DNA of 64,000 bases, taken from assembly GCA_035318505.1 (NCBI GenBank), contig DATHEQ010000374.1:4421-68420 (forward strand), given 5' to 3'. The notes beneath the pieces were generated by a model that was not told the origin of the DNA, did not search any database, and was given only the letters and a program-made list of their open reading frames with translations. This DNA comes from DASWDH01 sp035318505 (lineage in GTDB: Bacteria > Myxococcota_A > Polyangia > Polyangiales > Polyangiaceae). Each line of letters opens with the position of its first letter. The stretch's first letter is position 1. Of the stretch, positions 29,142 to 37,463 are shown in pieces. A program made the position numbers and the translations under genes.

Positions 29142-31889
29142 ATGTCAGAGATCAGTCGTGTCGCACTCTTCGGAAAGCTCAACGCCATCGGTTACCAGGC
29201 CATCGAAAGCGCGACGACTTTCTGCAAGATGCGAGGCAATCCGTACGTCGAGCTCTCGCATTGGATCCATCAGATCCTGCAGGCACCCGACTCCGATCTG
29301 CACCGCATCGTCCGGCACTTTCAGCTCGACCCCGCGCGCGTGGCGCGTGACCTCACCGAGGCGCTCGATCGGCTTCCGCGCGGCGCCACCTCGGTCTCCG
29401 ATCTTTCGATTCACGTCGAAGAAGCGGTAGAGCGAGGCTGGGTGTACGGCTCTCTTCTCTTCAACGAGTCGAAGGTGCGCACCGGCCATCTCGTCGTCGG
29501 CGCCCTCAAAACGCCGAGTTTGCGCAATGCGCTCAGCGCTATCTCCAAAGAATTCGCCAAAATCAAAGTCGAAGAGCTGACCGAGCGTTTTCAGGCGCTC
29601 ACCGACGGTTCGCCCGAAGCCAAAATGTCGGCCGCCATTTCGGCGGTCGAAGGGCACCCCGAGGCCGGAACGGGACCCGGCGGGGAAATGGCCCCCGCCG
29701 CGCTCGGCAAACAAGAGGCGCTGGCGCGGTTTTCCGTCGACCTCACGGAGCGCGCCCGCAAAGGGGAGATCGATCCCATCGTCGGCCGCGACGAAGAGAT
29801 CCGGCAGATCGTGCACGTCCTTCTGCGACGACGGCAGAACAACCCCATTCTCACCGGCGAAGCGGGGGTCGGCAAGACCGCGGTCGTCGAAGGATTCGCC
29901 TTGCGCCTCGCCTCGGGGGACGTTCCTCCGCACCTCAAGGACGTCACTTTGCGCGCGCTCGACATCGGTCTCTTGCAGGCCGGCGCGAGCATGAAAGGCG
30001 AATTCGAAAATCGCTTGCGCCAGGTGATCGACGAAGTGCAAGCGTCGCCCAAGCCGATCATCCTTTTCATCGACGAGGCGCACACCTTGATCGGCGCCGG
30101 CGGAGCCGCGGGAACGGGCGACGCTGCCAACCTTTTGAAACCAGCGCTCGCGCGCGGCAAGCTCCGGACGATCGCGGCCACCACCTGGGCCGAGTACAAG
30201 AAGCACATCGAAGGCGACCCCGCGCTCACCCGTCGCTTTCAGGTCGTGAAAGTCGACGAACCGAGCGAAGACCGCGCGGTGCTCATGATGCGCGGAATCG
30301 CCGGCATCCTGGAAAAGCACCACCGTGTCGAGCTCCTCGACGAAGCATTGGCCGCTTCGGTCAAGCTCTCCAAGCGCTATATTCCCGACCGTCAGCTGCC
30401 CGACAAATCGGTGAGCCTCCTCGACACGGCTTGCGCGCGCGTCGCCATCAGCCAACACGCCGTGCCCGCCGACGTCGAGAGCAGCCGCCGTCGCATCGAG
30501 GCGCTCGAGGACGAGCGGTCCATCATCCTTCGCGAAAAGGCGATCGGCGTCGAGATCAAAGAGCGCGGCACGCGAGTGGACAGCGCTCTCGGCGAAGAGA
30601 AAAAGCGCCTCGGCGAGGTCGAAGCCCGCTGGAAGTCGGAGAAGGCACTGGTCGATCGCGTGCTCGCCATCCGCAGCGATCTGCGCCGCGAGGCCGAGCC
30701 CAAGAAAGCGGAACCGAAGACCGACAAGACGGCCGCCGACAAGAGCCCCGCTGAAAAGCAGGTCGCCGACAAGAGCGCCGCCGCCCCCCCCCCTTTCGAT
30801 CGCGAAGCCTTGCTGAAAGAGTTGACCGGCCTGCAGGCAGAGCTCGCACAGTTGCAAGGCGACGCGCCGCTCATTCTGCCCACCGTCGACGAGCAAGCCA
30901 TTGCCGCCGTCGTGTCCGATTGGACCGGCATTCCCGCGGGGCGCATGGTCAAAAACGAAATCGAGACCATTCTCAAGCTCGCCGACGTCTTGAGTCAGCG
31001 CGTCATCGGGCAAAAGCACGCCCTCGAGATGATCGCCCGCCGCATTCACACCGCGCGCGCTGGCCTCGAGAACCCGGGCAAACCCATCGGCGTCTTTCTC
31101 CTGGCCGGTCCATCGGGTGTCGGCAAAACGGAAACTGCGCTCGCGTTGGCCGAGGCGCTCTACGGCGGCGAGCAGAACGTCATCACCATCAACATGAGTG
31201 AGTTCCAAGAGGCGCACACCGTTTCGACCTTGAAAGGCGCCCCCCCCGGCTACGTCGGTTACGGCGAAGGGGGCGTGCTCACCGAAGCCGTGCGCCGCCG
31301 CCCGTACAGCGTCGTTTTGCTGGACGAGGTCGAAAAGGCACACCCCGACGTGCACGAGATCTTTTTCCAGGTGTTCGATAAAGGCTGGATGGAAGATGGT
31401 CAGGGGACGCGCGTCGACTTCAAGAACACGATCATCCTTCTTACCTCGAACGTGGGCAGCGACGCGCTCATGAGCTTCGCGGCCGCGCCGGGCAGCGAGC
31501 CCGATCAGGCGAAAATGACGGAAGCGTTGCGCGCACCTCTTTTGGAGGTCTTTCCGGCGGCGCTGCTTGGCCGCATGGTGACCATCCCTTACCGTCCGCT
31601 CAGCGACGAAATGATCGGCAGCATCGTGCGGCTGCAGCTCGGCCGCGTGGCCAAACGGGTCAGCGAGCGGTACGAAGTGCCCTTCGACTACGATCAAGCG
31701 GTCATCGATCTGGTCGTCAGCCGCTGCACGGAGACGGAGAGCGGCGGCCGCATGATTGACGCAGTGCTCACCAATACCCTCTTGCCGGAAGTCAGCCGCG
31801 AGCTACTCCTACGCACCCTCGACGGCAAACCGCCGCTGCGCGTGGGCGTGACCGCCAAGAACAACGCGTTCTCGTATTCCTTCGACTGA
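29142..31889 (+). CDS. tssH: T6SS ATPase TssH (ClpV)
   Basis: The 915-residue protein is a class-B ClpV ATPase: an N-domain (about residues 1-150), a first AAA module with Walker A GEAGVGKT near residue 241, a middle coiled-coil, and a second AAA module with GPSGVGKT near residue 657. It recycles contracted TssBC sheaths. The middle region contains a Lys/Ala/Glu/Asp-rich low-complexity stretch (residues about 520-550, repeats of the type DKxxAxK) that is unusual for ClpV. It is the last gene of the plus-strand Tss operon, with an AAGGAG ribosome site, 83 bases after tssG. Confidence 0.95.
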   Translation: MSEISRVALFGKLNAIGYQAIESATTFCKMRGNPYVELSHWIHQILQAPDSDLHRIVRHFQLDPARVARDLTEALDRLPRGATSVSDLSIHVEEAVERGWVYGSLLFNESKVRTGHLVVGALKTPSLRNALSAISKEFAKIKVEELTERFQALTDGSPEAKMSAAISAVEGHPEAGTGPGGEMAPAALGKQEALARFSVDLTERARKGEIDPIVGRDEEIRQIVHVLLRRRQNNPILTGEAGVGKTAVVEGFALRLASGDVPPHLKDVTLRALDIGLLQAGASMKGEFENRLRQVIDEVQASPKPIILFIDEAHTLIGAGGAAGTGDAANLLKPALARGKLRTIAATTWAEYKKHIEGDPALTRRFQVVKVDEPSEDRAVLMMRGIAGILEKHHRVELLDEALAASVKLSKRYIPDRQLPDKSVSLLDTACARVAISQHAVPADVESSRRRIEALEDERSIILREKAIGVEIKERGTRVDSALGEEKKRLGEVEARWKSEKALVDRVLAIRSDLRREAEPKKAEPKTDKTAADKSPAEKQVADKSAAAPPPFDREALLKELTGLQAELAQLQGDAPLILPTVDEQAIAAVVSDWTGIPAGRMVKNEIETILKLADVLSQRVIGQKHALEMIARRIHTARAGLENPGKPIGVFLLAGPSGVGKTETALALAEALYGGEQNVITINMSEFQEAHTVSTLKGAPPGYVGYGEGGVLTEAVRRRPYSVVLLDEVEKAHPDVHEIFFQVFDKGWMEDGQGTRVDFKNTIILLTSNVGSDALMSFAAAPGSEPDQAKMTEALRAPLLEVFPAALLGRMVTIPYRPLSDEMIGSIVRLQLGRVAKRVSERYEVPFDYDQAVIDLVVSRCTETESGGRMIDAVLTNTLLPEVSRELLLRTLDGKPPLRVGVTAKNNAFSYSFD

Positions 31890-31911
31890 CTGACCCGGAA
31901 CTGAAAAAGAC

Positions 31912-32973
31912 ATGGACCTCTTCGGACACCTTCACACCTACGACTACGGCGAAGTTCATTTCCGCCTCGATAAGGCCACCGGCCTGCGCTCCATCATCGC
32001 CATCCACGATACGCGGCTCGGGCCCGCCCTCGGGGGTTGCCGCTTTTTGCCCTACGACACGGAAGAAGCGGCCGTCATCGACGCGCTGCGTCTCGCGCGC
32101 GGCATGACGTACAAGGCGGCGCTCGCCGGGCTCGCCCACGGCGGCGGAAAGAGCGTCCTCATCCGTCCTCCCGGCCGCTTCGACCGGGTCGCGCTCTTTC
32201 GTGCGTTCGGCCGCGCGATCGACGACCTGCGTGGTCATTACATCACCGCCGAAGACAGCGGCACCGGCCTCGAAGACATGGAAGTCCTTCGCACCGTCAC
32301 CAAGTACGTGACGGGCGTCGACGCCAAACACGGCGGCTCGGGCGACCCATCGCCTTTCACCGCGCTCGGCGTACGCCGCGGCATCGAAGCCTGCGTCAAA
32401 TTCGCGCTCGGCAAAGCGTCTTTGAGCGGTCTGCACATCGCCGTGCAAGGCGTGGGTCACGTCGGCTACCACCTCTGCAAGGAGCTCCACGGGGCAGGCG
32501 CCAAGTTGTCGGTGGCTGACGTCGATCCCCTCAAAGCCGAGCGCGCCCATCGCGAGTTCGGTGCGCAAGTCGTGCCGCTCGACGGCATCTTCGAGGTCCC
32601 TTGCGACGTCGTCGCGCCCTGCGCCCTCGGCTCCGCGCTGAACGATCAGTCGATCCCCAAGCTCAAGGCGAAAATCGTGGCCGGCGCCGCCAATAACCAG
32701 CTCGCCGAGCCCCGTCACGGCGACGACCTGCACGCGCGCGGCATTCTCTACGCCCCCGACTACGCCATCAACGCCGGCGGTCTCATCAACGTCGCCCAAG
32801 AAGTCGTCGGTTACGACGAAAAGGCAGCGCACGAAAACACGCTCGAGATTTACAACACGATCTACGAGATCGCCGATCGCAGCAAGCGCCTCAATGCGCC
32901 GAGTTACAAGATCGCCGACATCATGGTCGAGGAAAAGCTCGCCGCGCGAGCGCCGCGACCGTCGGTGGTGTAG
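31912..32973 (+). CDS. Leucine dehydrogenase-like amino acid dehydrogenase
   Basis: The 353-residue protein belongs to the Glu/Leu/Phe/Val dehydrogenase family, which oxidatively deaminates branched-chain or aromatic amino acids with NAD+. The N-terminal half has GPALGGCRFLPYDTEEAA, then MTYKAALAGLAHGGGKSV, where the two lysines are the substrate-binding and catalytic residues. A Rossmann domain (GVGHVGYHLCKELHGAG, residues about 183-200) binds the nucleotide. Size (about 350) and the short active-site spacing favour leucine or valine dehydrogenase over glutamate dehydrogenase. It starts 22 bases after tssH, so read-through from the T6SS operon is possible but a functional link is unlikely. 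Confidence 0.88.
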   Translation: MDLFGHLHTYDYGEVHFRLDKATGLRSIIAIHDTRLGPALGGCRFLPYDTEEAAVIDALRLARGMTYKAALAGLAHGGGKSVLIRPPGRFDRVALFRAFGRAIDDLRGHYITAEDSGTGLEDMEVLRTVTKYVTGVDAKHGGSGDPSPFTALGVRRGIEACVKFALGKASLSGLHIAVQGVGHVGYHLCKELHGAGAKLSVADVDPLKAERAHREFGAQVVPLDGIFEVPCDVVAPCALGSALNDQSIPKLKAKIVAGAANNQLAEPRHGDDLHARGILYAPDYAINAGGLINVAQEVVGYDEKAAHENTLEIYNTIYEIADRSKRLNAPSYKIADIMVEEKLAARAPRPSVV

Positions 32974-33023
32974 GGCGAGCGGGCCCACGCAGCCGGCGTC
33001 CCTTGACGGTCGACGGGTGCGTA

Positions 33024-33038
33024 GTTAACGTTGTTAAC
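33024..33038. promoter_or_regulatory. Probable TetR operator, touching the regulator's start codon
   Basis: GTTAAC-GTT-GTTAAC is a palindromic pair of GTTAAC half-sites ending immediately before the ATG at 33039. A near-identical site precedes the next gene. Binding here would give autorepression. Confidence 0.7.
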
Positions 33039-33644
33039 ATGGACACCCGGAAACAGATCCTGGAGGAGGCGCGCGACGTCTTCCTCCAGCGAGGTTTGCC
33101 GGGTTTTTCCATGCGAACGGTGGCCGAACGGGTGGGCGTATCCGCCACGGCGCTCTATCGTCACTTCGACGACAAGGACGCTCTCGTCGCCAGCATGCTC
33201 GGCGAGGCGTTCGCCACCTTCGGCAGCTATCTCGGCCGCGCGCTCGGTGGCCGAACGCCTCTCGCGCGGTTCCGCCAGACCGGTGAAGCGTATTTCGACT
33301 TCGCCCTCGAGCACCCTCGCGATTACGAGCTCATGTTTCTCACCAACTGCACCGAACTCGGCTTTAAGCGCATCTCCACGGAGATCGAAGAGCGATCGCG
33401 GCCGACCTTCGAATTCCTCGTCGAGCGCGTAGAAGAATGCATGAAGGCGCGCGTCTTCGTGCGACGCGAACCGCGTGAGGTCGCGCTCTACGCGTGGTCG
33501 ACCGTCCACGGTACGGCCAGTCTCTGGTTGCTCGGCCAGCTTCGCGAGCAAATGAACCTGACCGCCTTTCGCACCCAAACGGTGCTCACGCTCGATCTGA
33601 TCGAACGCTCACTCTGCTCCCGCGACGTACCGCGGCGCCGATGA
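33039..33644 (+). CDS. TetR/AcrR family transcriptional regulator
   Basis: The 201-residue protein has the TetR helix-turn-helix at its N-terminus (MDTRKQILEEARDVFLQRG, then RVGVSATALYRHFDDKDALV near residue 32) and an all-helical ligand domain. TetR regulators usually repress their own and adjacent genes until a small ligand binds. The ATG at 33039 gives the standard N-terminus; an upstream GTG-type start would add 12 atypical residues. The GTTAAC-N3-GTWAAC site occurs both at its own start and before the DUF4188 gene. The ligand cannot be guessed. Confidence 0.93.
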   Translation: MDTRKQILEEARDVFLQRGLPGFSMRTVAERVGVSATALYRHFDDKDALVASMLGEAFATFGSYLGRALGGRTPLARFRQTGEAYFDFALEHPRDYELMFLTNCTELGFKRISTEIEERSRPTFEFLVERVEECMKARVFVRREPREVALYAWSTVHGTASLWLLGQLREQMNLTAFRTQTVLTLDLIERSLCSRDVPRRR

Positions 33645-33661
33645 TTTTTTTTGGCTTCGAA

Positions 33662-33676
33662 GTTAACACCGTAAAC
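33662..33676. promoter_or_regulatory. Probable TetR operator upstream of the DUF4188 gene
   Basis: GTTAAC-ACC-GTAAAC differs by one base from the 15-bp site at 33024-33038 in its half-sites. It lies directly before the AAGGAG ribosome site of the DUF4188 gene, suggesting repression of both genes by the adjacent TetR protein. Confidence 0.7.
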
Positions 33677-33690
33677 AAGGAGACGCGAAC

Positions 33691-34164
33691 ATGGACCAGG
33701 TGATCCCTGAACGAATGACGGCCGTACGCGACGACGACATCGTCGTATTTTTGATTGGAATGCGCATCAATCGCTGGTGGAAAATCCACCGCTGGCTGCC
33801 CGTCGTGCTGGCCATGCCGCGCATGCTGCGCGAGCTCGCCGCGCGGCCCGACGCAGGAATGCTCGGTTCTCATTCAGCTGGTTTTTTCATGGTCCAGTAC
33901 TGGGAGTCGGCGCACAAGCTCCTGGCTTACGCGAGCGATCGCAGCGGCGCCCATTTCCCGGCGTGGGCCGAATTCTACCGGAGGGTCGGCAAGAGCGGCG
34001 ACGTCGGCATTTGGCACGAGACCTACGTCGTGCCTCGAGGTCGTTACGAGTCCATCTATGCGAACATGCCCCCGTTCGGCCTGGGCAAGTTCGCGCGGCT
34101 CGAGCCCGCCAGCGGACGAAAGGCGCGCGCTATCGACCGCTTGGAATCGCAGACGTCGACATGA
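33691..34164 (+). CDS. DUF4188 domain protein (monooxygenase-like fold)
   Basis: The 157-residue protein matches DUF4188: ERMTAVRDDDIVVFLIGMRINRWWK at residues 7-31, FFMVQYWESAHKLLAYA near residue 68 and GIWHETYVV near residue 107. The family is assigned to the dimeric alpha-beta barrel group that includes heme-degrading and antibiotic-biosynthesis monooxygenases; the substrate is unknown. The preceding TetR gene and shared operator suggest it is a ligand-induced function, perhaps detoxification. AAGGAG lies eight bases before the ATG at 33691. The gene converges with the lipoprotein at 34176. Confidence 0.85.
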   Translation: MDQVIPERMTAVRDDDIVVFLIGMRINRWWKIHRWLPVVLAMPRMLRELAARPDAGMLGSHSAGFFMVQYWESAHKLLAYASDRSGAHFPAWAEFYRRVGKSGDVGIWHETYVVPRGRYESIYANMPPFGLGKFARLEPASGRKARAIDRLESQTST

Positions 34165-34175
34165 ACGCGCCGCGA

Positions 34176-34802
34176 TTACCCGCCCGATTTGCGCTCGATC
34201 AACGTCATCGTCATGAGGCGCGTGCCCGCCCGTTCTTTGGAAAGAAGAACCGGGGGACCGGCGTAGCTCTTCGCAAAATAGAATTTGCCCACCTCGCCGT
34301 TCGGCGCCGTCACCGTGTACACCATGACCTCGAATTTACCGGCGGGGACCTCGATCGATCCCGGCTGCACCGCGAGAGCGGCGCGCGGAAACTCGCCGTG
34401 ACGACGAAGATCCTCCCACGGCGTGTGCTCGACGGTAGCCGGCGCCATGGGTTGACCGGCTTGGTCGAGGCTTTCGTCCTTCACTTCAGCGCTCTCGGCG
34501 GAGCCGCCGCTCGTGAACTTCATCACCTTGATTACCGTAGGTTCGCCGGCGGCCTCGATCTTGTAGCGGTACACGGTGCCCGGTCGATTCGCGTCGCGAA
34601 GTTGCTCCGCCGTATACGGCGTGGGCGCCATGTCCGGGGCCTTGGGGGCTGCGGGGGCTCCGGAGGAAACGGCGGTGACGGTCGTTCCCGGCACGGGCAC
34701 GGATTCGTGGGCACACCCAGTGAGCAGGGGCCCCAGGAGCCAAACGATTGACGGACACAGTACGAAAACTATCGACGTCGCGGAGCTATTCGCTATTCGC
34801 AT
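34176..34802 (-). CDS. Putative lipoprotein of unknown function
   Basis: The 208-residue product from the ATG at 34802 begins with a lipoprotein signal ending WLLGPLLTGC (Cys about residue 30). The mature part has a short Ala/Pro linker and then a beta-rich domain (TVYRYKIEAAGEPTVIKVMKF, FPRAALAVQPGSIEVPAGKF, KFYFAKSYAGPPVLL) without a family I recognise; the shape resembles periplasmic DUF3108-like or barwin-like sandwiches, but that is not supported further. A frame extension to 34841 is possible but lacks a better signal. A perfect hairpin touches the ATG. Confidence 0.65.
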   Translation of the reverse strand: MRIANSSATSIVFVLCPSIVWLLGPLLTGCAHESVPVPGTTVTAVSSGAPAAPKAPDMAPTPYTAEQLRDANRPGTVYRYKIEAAGEPTVIKVMKFTSGGSAESAEVKDESLDQAGQPMAPATVEHTPWEDLRRHGEFPRAALAVQPGSIEVPAGKFEVMVYTVTAPNGEVGKFYFAKSYAGPPVLLSKERAGTRLMTMTLIERKSGG

Positions 34803-34826
34803 GTTCGCGCTGTTCTTAGCGCGAAC
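34803..34826 (-). promoter_or_regulatory. Perfect inverted repeat touching the start codon at 34802
   Basis: GTTCGCGCT-GTTCTT-AGCGCGAAC is a 9-bp perfect stem with a 6-base loop ending immediately before the ATG. No Shine-Dalgarno site is visible. It may be an operator or a translational hairpin. Confidence 0.5.
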
Positions 34827-34930
34827 AGCTCCGTACGTCACGGGCCGGAGCGCTCCACGACGCGGCCCGAGCGCGGCACGCGTCGTGGGCGATCTTGTTC
34901 GAATTGCCTGCGTTCACCCGCCGAGAGAGT

Positions 34931-35380
34931 TCACTTGTTGACGCTTTCTCTCTTCGGCCCACCACCTTTCGGACCCGGCTTCGGGTTGACGACGTTCGGC
35001 CCCGTGGGCTGGGGGTCTCCCCGGCCATTCGGGATGTATGCGTAGATGAGATCGCGCTCCCGCGCGAAGCCGATCGCGTCAGCTAGGCTCGCTACATCCT
35101 CGCCACTAAGCTCCTCGAGGACGCTGGTCGGAACGGCATAGATCTCGTACATGAGCTTCTGCGCGTCCCTTTCGGCAGGCAGGTAAGTTTCCTCCCCGTC
35201 GTCTCGGATCCCGAATTGCCGCGAAAGGTAGATACCTTCGCCTCCCGCGCCTTTCGACACACGATAGATGGCGAAGGTATACCCGTCTGGCAGCCTGCCG
35301 CGCGGGGTTCTGCGAATATTCAATGCCATGCGGTATTCGGGAGAAAAGGCGACAAACCACACATTGTCCGGCGACACCAT
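34931..35380 (-). CDS. Hypothetical protein, 149 aa
   Basis: I do not recognise a family. The ATG at 35380 has a strong ribosome site (GGAGG) and gives MVSPDNVWFVAFSPEYRMAL; the longer open frame to 35545 runs into the kinase gene and is rejected. There is no signal peptide or membrane segment. The centre is mixed alpha/beta (YTFAIYRVSKG, AQKLMYEIYAVP), and the last ~25 residues are a Pro/Gly/Lys-rich tail. It follows the kinase-SUMF1 gene by 28 bases on the same strand, so it may be the third gene of the sigma-kinase unit. A 14-bp palindrome spans its start codon. Confidence 0.6.
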   Translation of the reverse strand: MVSPDNVWFVAFSPEYRMALNIRRTPRGRLPDGYTFAIYRVSKGAGGEGIYLSRQFGIRDDGEETYLPAERDAQKLMYEIYAVPTSVLEELSGEDVASLADAIGFARERDLIYAYIPNGRGDPQPTGPNVVNPKPGPKGGGPKRESVNK

Positions 35381-35386
35381 GGTGTC
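35373..35386. promoter_or_regulatory. 14-bp palindrome spanning the start codon at 35380
   Basis: GACACCATGGTGTC is a perfect palindrome centred on the ATG of the 149-residue gene. It may be coincidental, or a site where a regulator covers the start. Confidence 0.35.
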
Positions 35387-35408
35387 CTCCTTGTTGGATC
35401 GGCAAGAG

Positions 35409-37463
35409 TTAATGGTTGGAAGGCATCGACTTGGCACAACGAAACCCGAGATTGGTGCCGACATTGAAGGCAAGTTGAAAATTGCGTGAGGTCGAGCGCG
35501 CCATGAAGGCTGCGTTGTAAGACCCGCCCCGATGCACGGCCGCACCTTCAGCGGTTAGGCGAGACACGTAAGTAGCCTCATCGCGATCGATGCGATCGTC
35601 GTCGTCCACCCACTCGCTGACGTTGCCCCCCATATCGAACACGCGTTCGGGCGTAACGTCCTGCGGTGCGCTCATGACGGGATACGCCATGGTCCGCGCA
35701 TTGTCGCATCGCTCGGGATTTCGTACCTCGAGCCGACCGTTACTCGAAATATGCACGCTGTTACAGTCCGCCGGCTCGTTTCCCCACGGAAAGAGGCGAC
35801 GGCCGCTACCACGGGCGGCAAATTCCCATTCCGCTTCCGTGGGGAGTCTTTTCAATGCGCTCTTGCAATACAGGCGAGCTCCGAGCCAAGTTACCAGAGT
35901 AACCGGCAGGTTCTCGTACCCGGAGCGTGCGGAGAACTCTGTTTTCACATCGCCGACTTCGATCCCCCTTCCAGGCCCCCACCGGTCGTAAAGAAGTAGG
36001 TCGTCGTTCGAATGAAGACCGTAGTAGACGAAGCGCCGGGAAGGGTCCTCGTCGTCGGTGGTGACGCGAAGCGACGGTCCGATTTTCTTGAGAAAACCCG
36101 CAAACTCCTCATTGGTCACTTCGCGCTCGTCGAGCTCGAACGGGGCGACTGTCACCTGCCGCGAGGGTGTCTCGTTCTCCGCTTCCGGCGGGCACCCACG
36201 CGGATAGCTGGCGCACATCGCGTCGAGCTCGGCGCGGTCGGTGCCCAGGGAATATTTCCCCCCGGCGAACTGTACCATCCCACGCGTGGCGGGTGCGGCG
36301 ACGGCAGGTCGGGCACGGCGTTGGAAAAGAAACCAAGAAAGGCCGGCGAGGAAGAGCAATCCCGACATGCCGATCAATGCTGGGGGGCGGCTCACAGCGG
36401 CGCGTACGGACGTGGCGACGACGCTGGCGGCGAGCGATTCGCGGTGCGCGTGATCTTCACCAGGCGGCCGAATCGGGTGGGAGGGGGAACCAGATATGGG
36501 CGGCAGCGTTGGGCGAAACAACGGCACGAGCCGTTTGGCCATTTCGCTCACATTTTGAAAGCGCTGACCGGGGTCACGCTCGAGTGCGGTCTCGACCGTG
36601 CTCTTGATCGCGGCGGGGATGTCTTTCCATTCCGCGCCCACGAACGACAATGCCGCATTCAGTGTTTGCTCGCGAATCTCGAGGTTGGTGCTGCCGCAGA
36701 ACGGCTGTCGACCGGCCACGAGCTCGTAGGCGATGACGCCAAGAGCAAAGAGATCGGCACGAGCGTCGATCTCGCCATGTCGCCACTGCTCGGGCGCCAT
36801 GTAGCCGGGCGTGCCGACCCCAAACCCCAGCGTAAAGGTGCCAGGTGCTTCGTTGCTGGATTGGGCGGTGTCGAGGGCAACCCTTCGGGCAATTCCGAGA
36901 TCGAGAATGCGCAGGTTGCCGTCCGGCGTGACCATCACGTTTTCGGGCTTCAAATCGCGGTGGACGAGGCCACTCTCGTGGAGTACTTGGAGCCCTTCGA
37001 GCAGCTGCTGCAGGATGGCAACGATCTCGTTAGAGGTCGGCCGATAGGTCTTCAACCAATCGCGCAGCGTTTCTCCGCGCACGTATTCCATCGCGATGAG
37101 CGCCTGGTCGTTCCAGGTCAACGCGTCGTAAATGCGTGCCAGCCGATGGTGCTCTACCCGAGCGGCGGCGCGCGCTTCACGCAGAAGGCGCGCTGCGTCG
37201 ACGAAGCTCTCGTCACTCGTTTTACGCAACACCTTGAGCGCAACGTGCCGATCGAGCACGACATCGTGCGCGAGATAGACATCTCCCATTCCTCCTTTTC
37301 CGATTTTTTCTTTGACGCGGTAGCGCGACGCCCAAAGCTGCTCGGACTCGACTTGCATGCCGAGCTGCGCGGGAGCCAGCGGTTCGGCGAGTCGCCGTAG
37401 GGCCTGCATTTCCGTGGCCCCGAGCGGAGTATCATCGTCCGGAGTTTTGCGGCCCGAGCTCAT
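35409..37463 (-). CDS. Ser/Thr protein kinase fused to a formylglycine-generating-enzyme-like (SUMF1) domain
   Basis: The 684-residue protein has an N-terminal Hanks-type kinase (about residues 38-300): glycine loop IGKGGMGDVYLAHD, ALKVLR, HRDLKPENVMV and DLGIARR in place of DFG. One membrane helix follows (LIGMSGLLFLAGLSWFLF, about 367-384), then an extracytoplasmic SUMF1/FGE-sulfatase domain (from about residue 400) ending HRGGSYNAAFMARSTSRNF and LGFRCAK. In such fusions the FGE-like domain is probably a sensor, not an enzyme. The ATG at 37463 overlaps the sigma factor stop (ATGA), so the two are translationally coupled. Such kinases are abundant in Myxococcota. Confidence 0.9.
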   Translation of the reverse strand: MSSGRKTPDDDTPLGATEMQALRRLAEPLAPAQLGMQVESEQLWASRYRVKEKIGKGGMGDVYLAHDVVLDRHVALKVLRKTSDESFVDAARLLREARAAARVEHHRLARIYDALTWNDQALIAMEYVRGETLRDWLKTYRPTSNEIVAILQQLLEGLQVLHESGLVHRDLKPENVMVTPDGNLRILDLGIARRVALDTAQSSNEAPGTFTLGFGVGTPGYMAPEQWRHGEIDARADLFALGVIAYELVAGRQPFCGSTNLEIREQTLNAALSFVGAEWKDIPAAIKSTVETALERDPGQRFQNVSEMAKRLVPLFRPTLPPISGSPSHPIRPPGEDHAHRESLAASVVATSVRAAVSRPPALIGMSGLLFLAGLSWFLFQRRARPAVAAPATRGMVQFAGGKYSLGTDRAELDAMCASYPRGCPPEAENETPSRQVTVAPFELDEREVTNEEFAGFLKKIGPSLRVTTDDEDPSRRFVYYGLHSNDDLLLYDRWGPGRGIEVGDVKTEFSARSGYENLPVTLVTWLGARLYCKSALKRLPTEAEWEFAARGSGRRLFPWGNEPADCNSVHISSNGRLEVRNPERCDNARTMAYPVMSAPQDVTPERVFDMGGNVSEWVDDDDRIDRDEATYVSRLTAEGAAVHRGGSYNAAFMARSTSRNFQLAFNVGTNLGFRCAKSMPSNH

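Noticed and set aside
29145..31697. Minus-strand frame of 850 codons opposite tssH
   Set aside because: Antisense shadow of a highly conserved ATPase; no family features.
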